DNA of 64,000 bases, from assembly GCF_000620805.1 (NCBI RefSeq), contig NZ_KK211187.1:2791389-2855388 (forward strand). Direction: 5' to 3'. Shown here one piece after another: positions 1 to 7,264 of this stretch. The notes under the pieces were generated by a model. That model saw only the letters and a program-made list of their open reading frames with translations. It searched no databases and was not told where the DNA came from. The stretch is from Exiguobacterium undae DSM 14481 (GTDB lineage: Bacteria; Bacillota; Bacilli; Exiguobacteriales; Exiguobacteriaceae). A program made the translations under genes and the position numbers. Positions within the stretch are counted from its first letter, which is position 1; each line of letters starts with the position of its first letter.

Positions 1-50
1 TCTTCGTTATGATGAAAGAGCATACATCATACCTAAAGGGGGACTGACAC

Positions 51-242
51 ATGACCGCATTATTTTGGATTGCATTAGTGATTTGTGTACTTGGACTTAT
101 TTTTACAGTGATGGTCGGACAAAGTCGGAACGAAGAAACGTACAGCAACAGCCAAACAGCGAAAAATATGTCCTGGATGTACTTGGTATTGTTGCCCGTC
201 ATTTTGATTATTTTAGGCGTCTTCTATTATTTATTGACGTAA
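51..242 (+). CDS. Small two-helix membrane protein
   Basis: A 63-residue protein with two hydrophobic segments (about residues 4-22 and 42-62) separated by a polar loop rich in Asn, Ser and Glu. It is therefore likely a small integral membrane protein. The start is supported by a strong AAAGGGGG ribosome binding site eight bases upstream. A bidirectional hairpin terminator follows the stop codon and separates it from the convergent stress gene. I do not recognise a named family and assign no function. The gene is real on grounds of ribosome binding site, hydrophobic pattern and terminator. Confidence 0.7.
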   Translation: MTALFWIALVICVLGLIFTVMVGQSRNEETYSNSQTAKNMSWMYLVLLPVILIILGVFYYLLT

Positions 243-260
243 GTCGAAGGACTGAACAAA

Positions 261-297
261 AAAAGCTGCCTCGATTAACCATCGAAGCAGCTTTTTG
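261..297. terminator. Bidirectional intrinsic terminator
   Basis: A long stem (AAGCTGC...GCAGCTT with an inner TCGAT/ATCGA) is flanked by A and T runs on both sides. It can end transcription of the small membrane gene on the plus strand and of the universal stress gene on the minus strand. Confidence 0.8.
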
Positions 298-301
298 GCA
301 C

Positions 302-751
302 TTATTTGAGTGTTTTCGGGCGAACGATATAGATGTCACATTTGGCGTAACGGGAGATGTTTTCAGACACACTGCCGATCATGATCCGCTCCATCGCATT
401 CATCCCGACGGCACCACAAACGATCAGTCCCGCTCCGACACGCGGAGCGATGACTTTCGGAATCAATGTCTTCGGTGAACCGTTCTCAATGACGAGTTCG
501 ACTTCACCAACCCCTGCTTCTGTCGCCCGTTTTTCATACTTGTCGAGGAGCTGTTGTGCATACTCGGTCACGTTTTGATCGATGAATCGTTGGTTGGCAC
601 GAACGTTGGCAAAGGTTTGGATATCAATGACATGTGCGATGACGAGCTTTGCTTGATCAAGTTTTGCGAACTGGACGGCTTTTTCGAAAGCCAAGTCTGC
701 CGTCTTTGATCCATCGACTGCGACTAAAATTGTATGATAGTGACTCTCCAT
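302..751 (-). CDS. Universal stress protein, UspA family
   Basis: A single-domain cytoplasmic UspA-fold protein of 149 residues, the usual length. It opens with the family's ILVAVDGS strand and loop (residues 8-15). It carries the ATP-binding pattern G113-x2-G116-x9-G126-S127 near the C-terminus, so it should be an ATP-binding type. Members are induced by stress or growth arrest and their exact biochemical role is poorly defined. The start is supported by an AAAGGGTG ribosome binding site. A YflT-type stress gene lies just upstream in the same orientation, separated by 29 bases, so the two may be co-transcribed. Confidence 0.92.
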   Translation of the reverse strand: MESHYHTILVAVDGSKTADLAFEKAVQFAKLDQAKLVIAHVIDIQTFANVRANQRFIDQNVTEYAQQLLDKYEKRATEAGVGEVELVIENGSPKTLIPKVIAPRVGAGLIVCGAVGMNAMERIMIGSVSENISRYAKCDIYIVRPKTLK

Positions 752-780
752 CGTTGTTCACCCTTTCCACTCAGGCACGT

Positions 781-1230
781 TTACAACATCCGGTCGTTTT
801 CATTCTCAAGTGCCCGGTTCTCATGATCAAGCTTCCGCTCCGCCTCAATGCCTTCCGGTTCACTCTCTAAAATACTCTTCGGTTCAGGTGCCGGACGTTT
901 CGCGCCTTCTTCGTCCGCGAGCAGGACATAGGCGCCACTTTTAACGCTCGCCACATGCTTGTCGACTTCTCCGTCCGCTAAGCCCAGCGAGTCAAAGGCG
1001 GCTCGCGTTTCCTCGCTCGTTACCGGTTTTCCGGTAAATCGTTCAAACAATGTCCGTTTGCCGGCAACGAGTTGGGCGGCAGATTGCCCCCGTAACATTG
1101 CCATATCGGTTTTATCCTGCAGGACAACATATAAATCCTCTTCTAAATAGCCTGCAAAATGTAAGTCTTCAATCTGGCGAATTAAATCCGTCTCATTTTC
1201 GTACGTACCGATCAACTGCTTTTTCCCCAT
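781..1230 (-). CDS. General stress protein, YflT domain
   Basis: A 149-residue cytoplasmic protein. The N-terminal ~100 residues match the YflT (general stress protein 17M) pattern: an opening strand, the segment DLYVVLQDK (residues 32-40), and an alternating alpha/beta core. The C-terminal ~40 residues are charged and low in complexity. In Bacillus, YflT-domain proteins belong to the SigB general stress regulon and have no known enzymatic activity. The ribosome binding site AAAGGGGGAAATG supports the start. A candidate SigB promoter lies just upstream, and the universal stress gene follows downstream. The family call is firm; the function is unknown. Confidence 0.85.
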   Translation of the reverse strand: MGKKQLIGTYENETDLIRQIEDLHFAGYLEEDLYVVLQDKTDMAMLRGQSAAQLVAGKRTLFERFTGKPVTSEETRAAFDSLGLADGEVDKHVASVKSGAYVLLADEEGAKRPAPEPKSILESEPEGIEAERKLDHENRALENENDRML

Positions 1231-1265
1231 TGTTCATTTCCCCCTTTTATACTTCTATAAGGGAT

Positions 1266-1289
1266 ATACCCCAAAAAACCAAAAGCAAC
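1266..1289 (-). promoter_or_regulatory. Candidate SigB-type promoter of the YflT gene
   Basis: Read on the minus strand, GTTGCT is followed after 12 bases by GGGTAT. The -10 is a perfect SigB-type hexamer; the -35 keeps only the GTT core. It sits about 36 bases upstream of the start of a gene family known to be SigB-controlled. Confidence 0.5.
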
Positions 1290-1308
1290 GTCATCAACTG
1301 CTGTTTTC

Positions 1309-2037
1309 TTAGGAAACCGGTCTTTTTTCTTCCGCAAACAATTTTTCCCGTTTCCGAAAGACGACAATCACGGCTACAGTTACAATGATGACACTGAAGA
1401 TTGTGATGCCCTGTTGAAAGTCGGTCAATCGTTCGTTAAAGAACAGACCGATGTAATACCAAATCATGACGAGTCCGAACACCCAATCAGTATGAACGAA
1501 AATAAAGAATGCGGCTCCCAGTGCAAACAGGATCAGCATCACCGTGACCCATTCCGACGTCGTCAGTCCAAAAAGATCGTCAAATCGAAAGTCCCGTAAA
1601 ATCCGGAACGGCAGAATTAAAATCTGAATACTCGACCAGGCGAGAAACACTGAAAACGGTGAGCGCATCCAGGGGGAACGGTTCGGATGATGTTGAATTT
1701 TCATATAAATGATGCATAAGGCAATAAAAGAAATCGTCGTCAAAACAAGTTCCCATGGCGGTCCGATGATGCTGCTGGCACCATAGCCGATCATCGTCAG
1801 CATGAACCAGCCGCTCATATCAAAAATCAATGTCCGGTCGGCCGGATAAGCCTGGACCGGTCGAATACACCAAATCAATAACGTCGTATAGACGACACCG
1901 AAAATCGCATCGATGAACGGTGCCGGCATGATCGCGAGACGTTCGCCCACCGGTGCCTCATACCAGACGACACGAGCCAAAAGAACAAATAAGAAACTGA
2001 TCAGGTTCAACAAGCGAAGTGCGGTTAACGGTTGCAT
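1309..2037 (-). CDS. Multi-pass membrane protein, TspO/MBR-like
   Basis: A 242-residue, very hydrophobic, Trp-rich protein with about seven membrane segments. The core resembles the longer tryptophan-rich sensory (TspO/MBR-related) proteins: a Trp-rich segment followed by the 'PWMRSPFSVFLAW' loop and helix near residues 120-135. TspO-type proteins bind tetrapyrroles and act in stress responses, but this one is longer than classical TspO (about 160 residues), so the function is uncertain. The ATG at 2037 was chosen because a good AGGAGGTG site precedes it. An in-frame ATG further upstream would add 43 polar residues and lacks a ribosome binding site. It is divergent from the FusB-like gene. 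Confidence 0.6.
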   Translation of the reverse strand: MQPLTALRLLNLISFLFVLLARVVWYEAPVGERLAIMPAPFIDAIFGVVYTTLLIWCIRPVQAYPADRTLIFDMSGWFMLTMIGYGASSIIGPPWELVLTTISFIALCIIYMKIQHHPNRSPWMRSPFSVFLAWSSIQILILPFRILRDFRFDDLFGLTTSEWVTVMLILFALGAAFFIFVHTDWVFGLVMIWYYIGLFFNERLTDFQQGITIFSVIIVTVAVIVVFRKREKLFAEEKRPVS

Positions 2038-2152
2038 GACTGGACACCTCCTCAGGTATTTAATTCCCGCCTGTCGAACGGTGGAAACAAGGAAAATGTC
2101 GTTTCGACAAAAGCGTTTCCGTGAATATAGGACTACAAAGGAGCGATGTCGT

Positions 2153-2786
2153 ATGGAACCCTTCATTAAACCCTTTCAATACAATTTCATCCGGAGCCAA
2201 GTCGATTTGTTGACGCAACAATTGACGACGGTCCATGATCCGGACGTGTTGGATGCCGTCATCTACAGTGCCGCTCAAAAGATTTTTGATCTAATCCCGG
2301 TTCTGACGTCAGAGCAAGAAGAATTGCTAATGCTCGTGCGAAATGTACACTCGGAAGCGGATTTAATCCGGTATATCGAGAAGATCCAACCGTTTGTTGC
2401 GTCTTTCCCGTCCATTACGGAGTCCCAGCTCCAGCAACTGTTTCGAAAGACAAAAAAATTGCGGAATCCGCCGCTTCATTCCTTCGATTTTCTTAAAACG
2501 ACCTATTTAAGCTGGAATGATACCGGTAATAAAAAGAAGTTTTTTGTCTATCCGTTGCAAGGAGAATGGGTCGGCGTTGAAGGTCATTATGTTCCAACAA
2601 TCAAAAAAGGCATCTGTACGGTCTGTCATCAGTACAGCGATGTCACCCTGGTCTTCTGCCCGCACGAACCAATCGGCGGATCACTACCGGGCTGTCGGCA
2701 ACTACATTTGTATCGACAGTGACCATTGTAATGAGCAAGTGACGGATCCCACGTCTCTTGAAAAATTATTAGCTAAAATGAAGTAA
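2153..2786 (+). pseudogene. FusB/Fbp-type EF-G-binding protein, frameshifted
   Basis: The reading frame from ATG 2153 (AAAGGAG site nine bases upstream) encodes an N-terminal helical EF-G-binding domain. It then enters a treble-clef zinc finger starting at CTVCHQ and stops early at 2722. The missing tail, DHYRAVGNYIC...DHCN, then LEKLLAKMK, is encoded in another forward frame up to 2786. A single extra base between about 2660 and 2690 explains both. The total of 634 bases matches a ~210-residue family member plus one base. FusB/FusC/Fbp proteins bind EF-G and, in staphylococci, rescue it from fusidic acid. As written the zinc finger is incomplete and the gene is probably inactive, unless the extra base is a sequencing error or is bypassed by ribosomal frameshifting. 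Confidence 0.8.
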
Positions 2787-2795
2787 CAACAAAAA

Positions 2796-2834
2796 AAAAG
2801 GAGCGGACCGAGTTGAATCGGCGCTCCTCTTTTG
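2796..2834. terminator. Bidirectional intrinsic terminator
   Basis: AGGAGCG and CGCTCCT, with an inner CCGA/TCGG, form a stem flanked by an A run on the left and T's on the right. It lies between the convergent FusB-like and GGDEF genes. Confidence 0.7.
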
Positions 2835-2839
2835 ATGGA

Positions 2840-4360
2840 TCAGACTTCCACATGAAACTGATTTTTCCCACGGCGTTTTGCTTCATACATCGCGACATCT
2901 GCTTGCTCAATCAAGGCTGTCCGCGACGTGGCGTGGGTCGGATAAATCGCACCGCCGATGCTAGCGGTCATGAAGACCGGTGTCTCCTGGAGAATGAACG
3001 GCCGCTCGAACAAGTCAATCAACTGTTGACCGCATGCTTCGATCTCCGACTCCTCTTTTACATCAAATAATAACACCACAAATTCATCCCCACCTTGGCG
3101 TGAGATGACCGTGTTATGCGGTAATCGTTTTTCAAGGCGGCTCGCAATATCGATGATCAGTTGGTCTCCGACATGGTGTCCGTACGTATCGTTCACTTGT
3201 TTAAAATGATCGATATCAATGAAATATAACCCGACGAACCGTTGGTGAATTTCCGCCCGCCGCAACTCTTCCTTAAACAACCGGGCAAACAAGTAACGGT
3301 TCGGTAAATTCGTCAGGGCATCGTGGTAGGCCATGTGTTCCATCTCCTCGAGCGCCTGTTCGAGAGCAGCCGTCCGCTCCTCGACCTTTGCCTCGAGATT
3401 TTCACGCAGCCGTTGATTATCCATCACAATCCGCACCTGTCTTGAAATCAACAGCGGAACCGCAATCATCAGACCAATCGTCAACCCATTCCAACTGACC
3501 GCCTGTCGTGCCATTGTCACGAATAAAATCAACAAAAAGATATACGGTGTCACGAGGCGAATGCCCTCTAAAATCTGCCGATCAATTTTTAAGCCGATAG
3601 GCCGTTCGTCTGCATCAAATAAGATCGCCGCCCCGCCAATCAACAACACCGTCGCTATCCAAAGGGGATCGAGCCACATGACCGAGATCGGAAAATCGGT
3701 TCGATACAAAGCGACATATAATACATCGGCAATCAGTTGCAGATGGAATCCAGCTAAAATCATCAGAAGTGGAACGCTGTTGCCTCGCTTCATGATGCCA
3801 AAAAACAAGATGATCATTCCGCCGAGTAACAACAAATCTCCAAGGGGATAACGGAGCAACAGTAGCGTCTCAAAACTGAGAAATTCTGCTCGCTCCAAGT
3901 AAGGGCTGACAAGATAATGCCAGGAAATCGCGCCCGTTACGATCAGGATGATCAACTCATCAAATAAAAAGAACCGCAGATTGACCTGTGAACGACGACT
4001 GATTAAAAAATAACAAAACGCCAGCAAATAAAAAACGATTTGCAAGCTGAAGACTAAATCAATACCGTCAAAAGGTCCTGAACGTTCCAGACTGCGCCTT
4101 TCCGCAATCAGTTGTGCCGTTTCACCAATGGCTAACGATACATTTCCGAACAACAACAACAAAAACAGACGTTGGGTAAAGGGGCGAGTCGGATGACGGC
4201 GCACCGCAATCACTAACAAGACCGTCGAGACGACAGAACCCAGAATCATAAACAAGCTGTTGCCGATTTTTGAAAGTTCCGAAGACGTGCCGATGATTCC
4301 TAACCATAACGTATGAGACAAGACCCATCCGCCAATGATTGCATAGATTAGTTTATACAT
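2840..4360 (-). CDS. Membrane-anchored diguanylate cyclase (GGDEF)
   Basis: A 506-residue protein. About ten hydrophobic segments occupy residues 1-310. A short coiled coil (about 315-345) leads into a C-terminal GGDEF domain with an intact GGDEF signature at 423-427. It should make cyclic di-GMP from two GTP at the membrane in response to an unknown signal sensed by the membrane part. The RxxD inhibitory (I) site expected just upstream of GGDEF is absent: the aligned positions read PHNT. Classical product inhibition is therefore not expected. No EAL or HD-GYP partner is in the neighbourhood and the gene appears monocistronic. Confidence 0.93.
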   Translation of the reverse strand: MYKLIYAIIGGWVLSHTLWLGIIGTSSELSKIGNSLFMILGSVVSTVLLVIAVRRHPTRPFTQRLFLLLLFGNVSLAIGETAQLIAERRSLERSGPFDGIDLVFSLQIVFYLLAFCYFLISRRSQVNLRFFLFDELIILIVTGAISWHYLVSPYLERAEFLSFETLLLLRYPLGDLLLLGGMIILFFGIMKRGNSVPLLMILAGFHLQLIADVLYVALYRTDFPISVMWLDPLWIATVLLIGGAAILFDADERPIGLKIDRQILEGIRLVTPYIFLLILFVTMARQAVSWNGLTIGLMIAVPLLISRQVRIVMDNQRLRENLEAKVEERTAALEQALEEMEHMAYHDALTNLPNRYLFARLFKEELRRAEIHQRFVGLYFIDIDHFKQVNDTYGHHVGDQLIIDIASRLEKRLPHNTVISRQGGDEFVVLLFDVKEESEIEACGQQLIDLFERPFILQETPVFMTASIGGAIYPTHATSRTALIEQADVAMYEAKRRGKNQFHVEV

Positions 4361-4520
4361 CGTTCACGCCCTTCCCTATTTTTGTCTAGTTCGTTTGTCC
4401 TATATGATTATCGGCAAATCTTTCTGTTTTTTAACCATCTTTTCATTATATTTAAATATTCTTAACGTGTCCTGTTTTTTTGCTCTGAAGTGGGTCAATC
4501 GATTTCTCCAGAATCAGACA

Positions 4521-4563
4521 ACAAAAACAAGCACCACCGGTGAAGCGAGGCGGTGCTTGTTTT
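4521..4563 (-). terminator. Intrinsic terminator of the histidine kinase gene
   Basis: An AAACAAGCACCGCC-type stem with a short loop and a T-rich 3' side on the minus strand, directly after the kinase stop codon. Confidence 0.75.
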
Positions 4564-4567
4564 GACT

Positions 4568-7105
4568 TCAGACATTCTCGGTGACGTGTAGCGGCAACTG
4601 AACGGTAAACGTACTGCCCTGTCCTTCGATCGACTCGACATGAATCACCCCGTCATGTTCCTTGACGATTTCCTTACAGATCGATAGACCAAGACCTGTC
4701 CCGCCAATCCGTCGGGTATCCGAATTGTCGACCCGGTAAAACTTATCAAACAGTTGTGCGAATGCATAATGCGGAATACCGATGCCGTGATCCGTAATCC
4801 GAATCGTCGCATTGTCTTCATCGGTACCGACACTCACTTCAATCAATCCACCGTCTGGTGAATACTTGATGGCGTTATTCACCAAGTTGTTCAGTAATTG
4901 TTTAATACGCGCTTCATCCCCAATGATGGTCGGATGTTCCGTACCTAACATTTGGACACGAATGTCATGTTGTCCATTCGACACATCATATAATCCAGCG
5001 ACCTGCTGGACAATCGTACATAAATCAAGATGCGCCATTTGGTACAGTTGTCCTCCGGACTGCATCCGCTGAACGTCCAAGAAATCTGTCACCAAATTAG
5101 ACAACCGTTCCGTTTCCGTATGAATCGTCGCTAAATACTTCCGTTGCTTCATCGTATCAATTTCACGATTCAACATCAGCTCCGTAAATCCATAAATGGA
5201 TGATAACGGTGTGCGCAATTCATGCGACACGGTTGAGACCAGTTCAGTTTTTAATCGATCGGCCTCTGTTTCCCGGGTAATGTCCCGGATGACCAGGATG
5301 ACACCTTTCCAGCCCCCCTCAATATCAATCCGCTCGGCATAGACTTCTAAATGGGCCGTATTGTTTCGAACATCAAATTGAACTTTATCCGGAGAGACAT
5401 CTCCTGCCCGAATCAAGGCTAAATAATCATTAAAACGATCGACATCATCGACGATATTACGCATCACTTCAATCACATAACTGCCGGATGATAATGTCCG
5501 GTCTTTTGTGAACTCTGACTGAAGTTCCGGTACCAGTTCAAACAAGGGACGGTTCACATACAATTCATCGTTTCCATCTTCCAGATAAATGATGGCTTCT
5601 CGAATCGAATCAAGAACTTGTTCCGTTTTTTGTTTCTCTTGTTTCATCTCGTCATAAGAACGTGTCCGAAGCAATGATAACGTCATCTGTTGCGAAAACT
5701 CACGCATATCGGCTAATTGTTGCGCTTTATACGTTGACTGGTAACGGACCATGTAAACCGCTGCCATTAACTGCTTCGTCGATGGATCGTAAATTGGCAG
5801 TGCGACTTCATGGGTACTGAAGCTGTATGGAACATCATCCGTCCGGGAAACCCGTTTCTCTGACTGAATCACTTGATTCGTCAGCATCATCCGATTGAGG
5901 ACAGAGGTTTCATCTGCTAACAATGCCTCAATCTGCTGAAGCTTCATTCCGTTTGTCGTAGCTCCAATGTACTGTCCATCTTCATATAACAATAAGGCAC
6001 CGTACTCAGACGACGTGATTTCTAGCATCTTCCGCACGATCGCCGGATACGATTCGACAGTTTCACGGACCGCCAATGCTTCTGTCAACTCGCTTCGCAT
6101 TTTCAGCTTTTCTTCGTTCTGCTTCGTCGTTTGGTATGCTTCTTCTAATTCTTCCTGCTGTGCCTGCAGTTCTTCCTGTTGCGCAAGCAATTCTTCACTT
6201 TGCGCCTGTAATTCTTCGTTTTTTCCTTGCATCGCTTCTGTATGGGAGCTCGTTGTCACTGCCATCTGGTTAAAGGATGACCGGAGCATTCCGATTTCGT
6301 CCGTCCGTTGCTCCGTTAAGTCCATTTCAATCGGTTCGTTCCGTGACAACTTTTGATTGTCATCAATCAGACGCAAAAGCTGCTTCGTCATACGTCGGAT
6401 AAACGGATGCACGAACAATAAGATAAACCCGACCAACACTAAGATGCTCGAAATCCAAATCCACTGTGTTTTTGCGACTTCGCTTCGCAGATTCGTGACG
6501 GCGTTTTCCTGTTGCATCTGTAAATTGTCACGATAATCCTCAAGTGCCACCGATGCCCGTTCAATGTCCGGTGCAATATCAATCGATCCGTCTGCCGAGG
6601 GTTTCAACTGTCCCTGTTCGACAAGCCGCTTGGCAACCGGTAATGAAAATAAGCTGTCGCCTTGCAAAAAGTCTTCGTTGATTGAATTGTCTTTTTTTCC
6701 GTTGACGTACGATTGGGTGACCGGGAAAAGGGCACCGTAATATAGGTCATACAAGTTCGTCATCTGTGCAGCAAACTCTTCTTCTTCATCCGTCTTGGCT
6801 TTACGGGAAAACCAATCGGTCTCACTCTTGATTTCGGTCCGTAAATCTTCGACTTCATTAAACCGGTCTTGATCTCCAAATATGACGAATCCCCGAAGCC
6901 CAAATTGAACGGTCTGCCAGTTGTCCCACAGCGTATCCGCCCGTCGGTTTTGCTCGCTGATCATCTCCAGATTGTTACGCGATGACTCGATCCTGCCCTC
7001 CATATAATCGTAGACAAAAAACGAGGTGACTGAAACCAATACGAGTACGGTATAAAAGACTGCCAACAACTGTCTTCCGATCCGCCTCCGAATCCATTTG
7101 ATCAT
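4568..7105 (-). CDS. Orphan sensor histidine kinase with HAMP, coiled coil, GAF-like and PAS-like domains
   Basis: An 845-residue membrane sensor kinase. Order of parts: TM1 (about 12-31); a helical extracytoplasmic CHASE3-like region (about 35-210); TM2 (about 212-232); HAMP; a Glu/Gln-rich coiled coil (about 295-335); a GAF-like domain (about 340-490); a PAS-like domain (about 500-600); HisKA with H-box SHELRTP and phosphorylated His at about 628; and HATPase_c with N, G1 (DHGIGIP) and G2 (GTGLGLS) boxes. It autophosphorylates on His and passes phosphate to a response regulator. No response regulator gene is next to it, so the partner is elsewhere. The stimulus is unknown. Confidence 0.93.
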   Translation of the reverse strand: MIKWIRRRIGRQLLAVFYTVLVLVSVTSFFVYDYMEGRIESSRNNLEMISEQNRRADTLWDNWQTVQFGLRGFVIFGDQDRFNEVEDLRTEIKSETDWFSRKAKTDEEEEFAAQMTNLYDLYYGALFPVTQSYVNGKKDNSINEDFLQGDSLFSLPVAKRLVEQGQLKPSADGSIDIAPDIERASVALEDYRDNLQMQQENAVTNLRSEVAKTQWIWISSILVLVGFILLFVHPFIRRMTKQLLRLIDDNQKLSRNEPIEMDLTEQRTDEIGMLRSSFNQMAVTTSSHTEAMQGKNEELQAQSEELLAQQEELQAQQEELEEAYQTTKQNEEKLKMRSELTEALAVRETVESYPAIVRKMLEITSSEYGALLLYEDGQYIGATTNGMKLQQIEALLADETSVLNRMMLTNQVIQSEKRVSRTDDVPYSFSTHEVALPIYDPSTKQLMAAVYMVRYQSTYKAQQLADMREFSQQMTLSLLRTRSYDEMKQEKQKTEQVLDSIREAIIYLEDGNDELYVNRPLFELVPELQSEFTKDRTLSSGSYVIEVMRNIVDDVDRFNDYLALIRAGDVSPDKVQFDVRNNTAHLEVYAERIDIEGGWKGVILVIRDITRETEADRLKTELVSTVSHELRTPLSSIYGFTELMLNREIDTMKQRKYLATIHTETERLSNLVTDFLDVQRMQSGGQLYQMAHLDLCTIVQQVAGLYDVSNGQHDIRVQMLGTEHPTIIGDEARIKQLLNNLVNNAIKYSPDGGLIEVSVGTDEDNATIRITDHGIGIPHYAFAQLFDKFYRVDNSDTRRIGGTGLGLSICKEIVKEHDGVIHVESIEGQGSTFTVQLPLHVTENV

Positions 7106-7216
7106 GAAATATCCTCCTCATCATTCGCTTCGAATGATGCTTTTTTGAAATGAATCTAATCACTTAAAAGTATCATAATTTTTAAAAAAATACTTTAAAA
7201 ATAAGATATATGGTAA

Positions 7217-7258
7217 AAAAAACAAGCCTTTTCCGTTTTACCCGGAAAAGGCTTGTTT
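7217..7258 (-). terminator. Intrinsic terminator of the subtilase gene
   Basis: A perfect stem, AACAAGCCTTTTCCG/CGGAAAAGGCTTGTT, followed by a T run on the minus strand just downstream of the protease stop codon. Confidence 0.85.
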
Positions 7259-7264
7259 GAAGAC

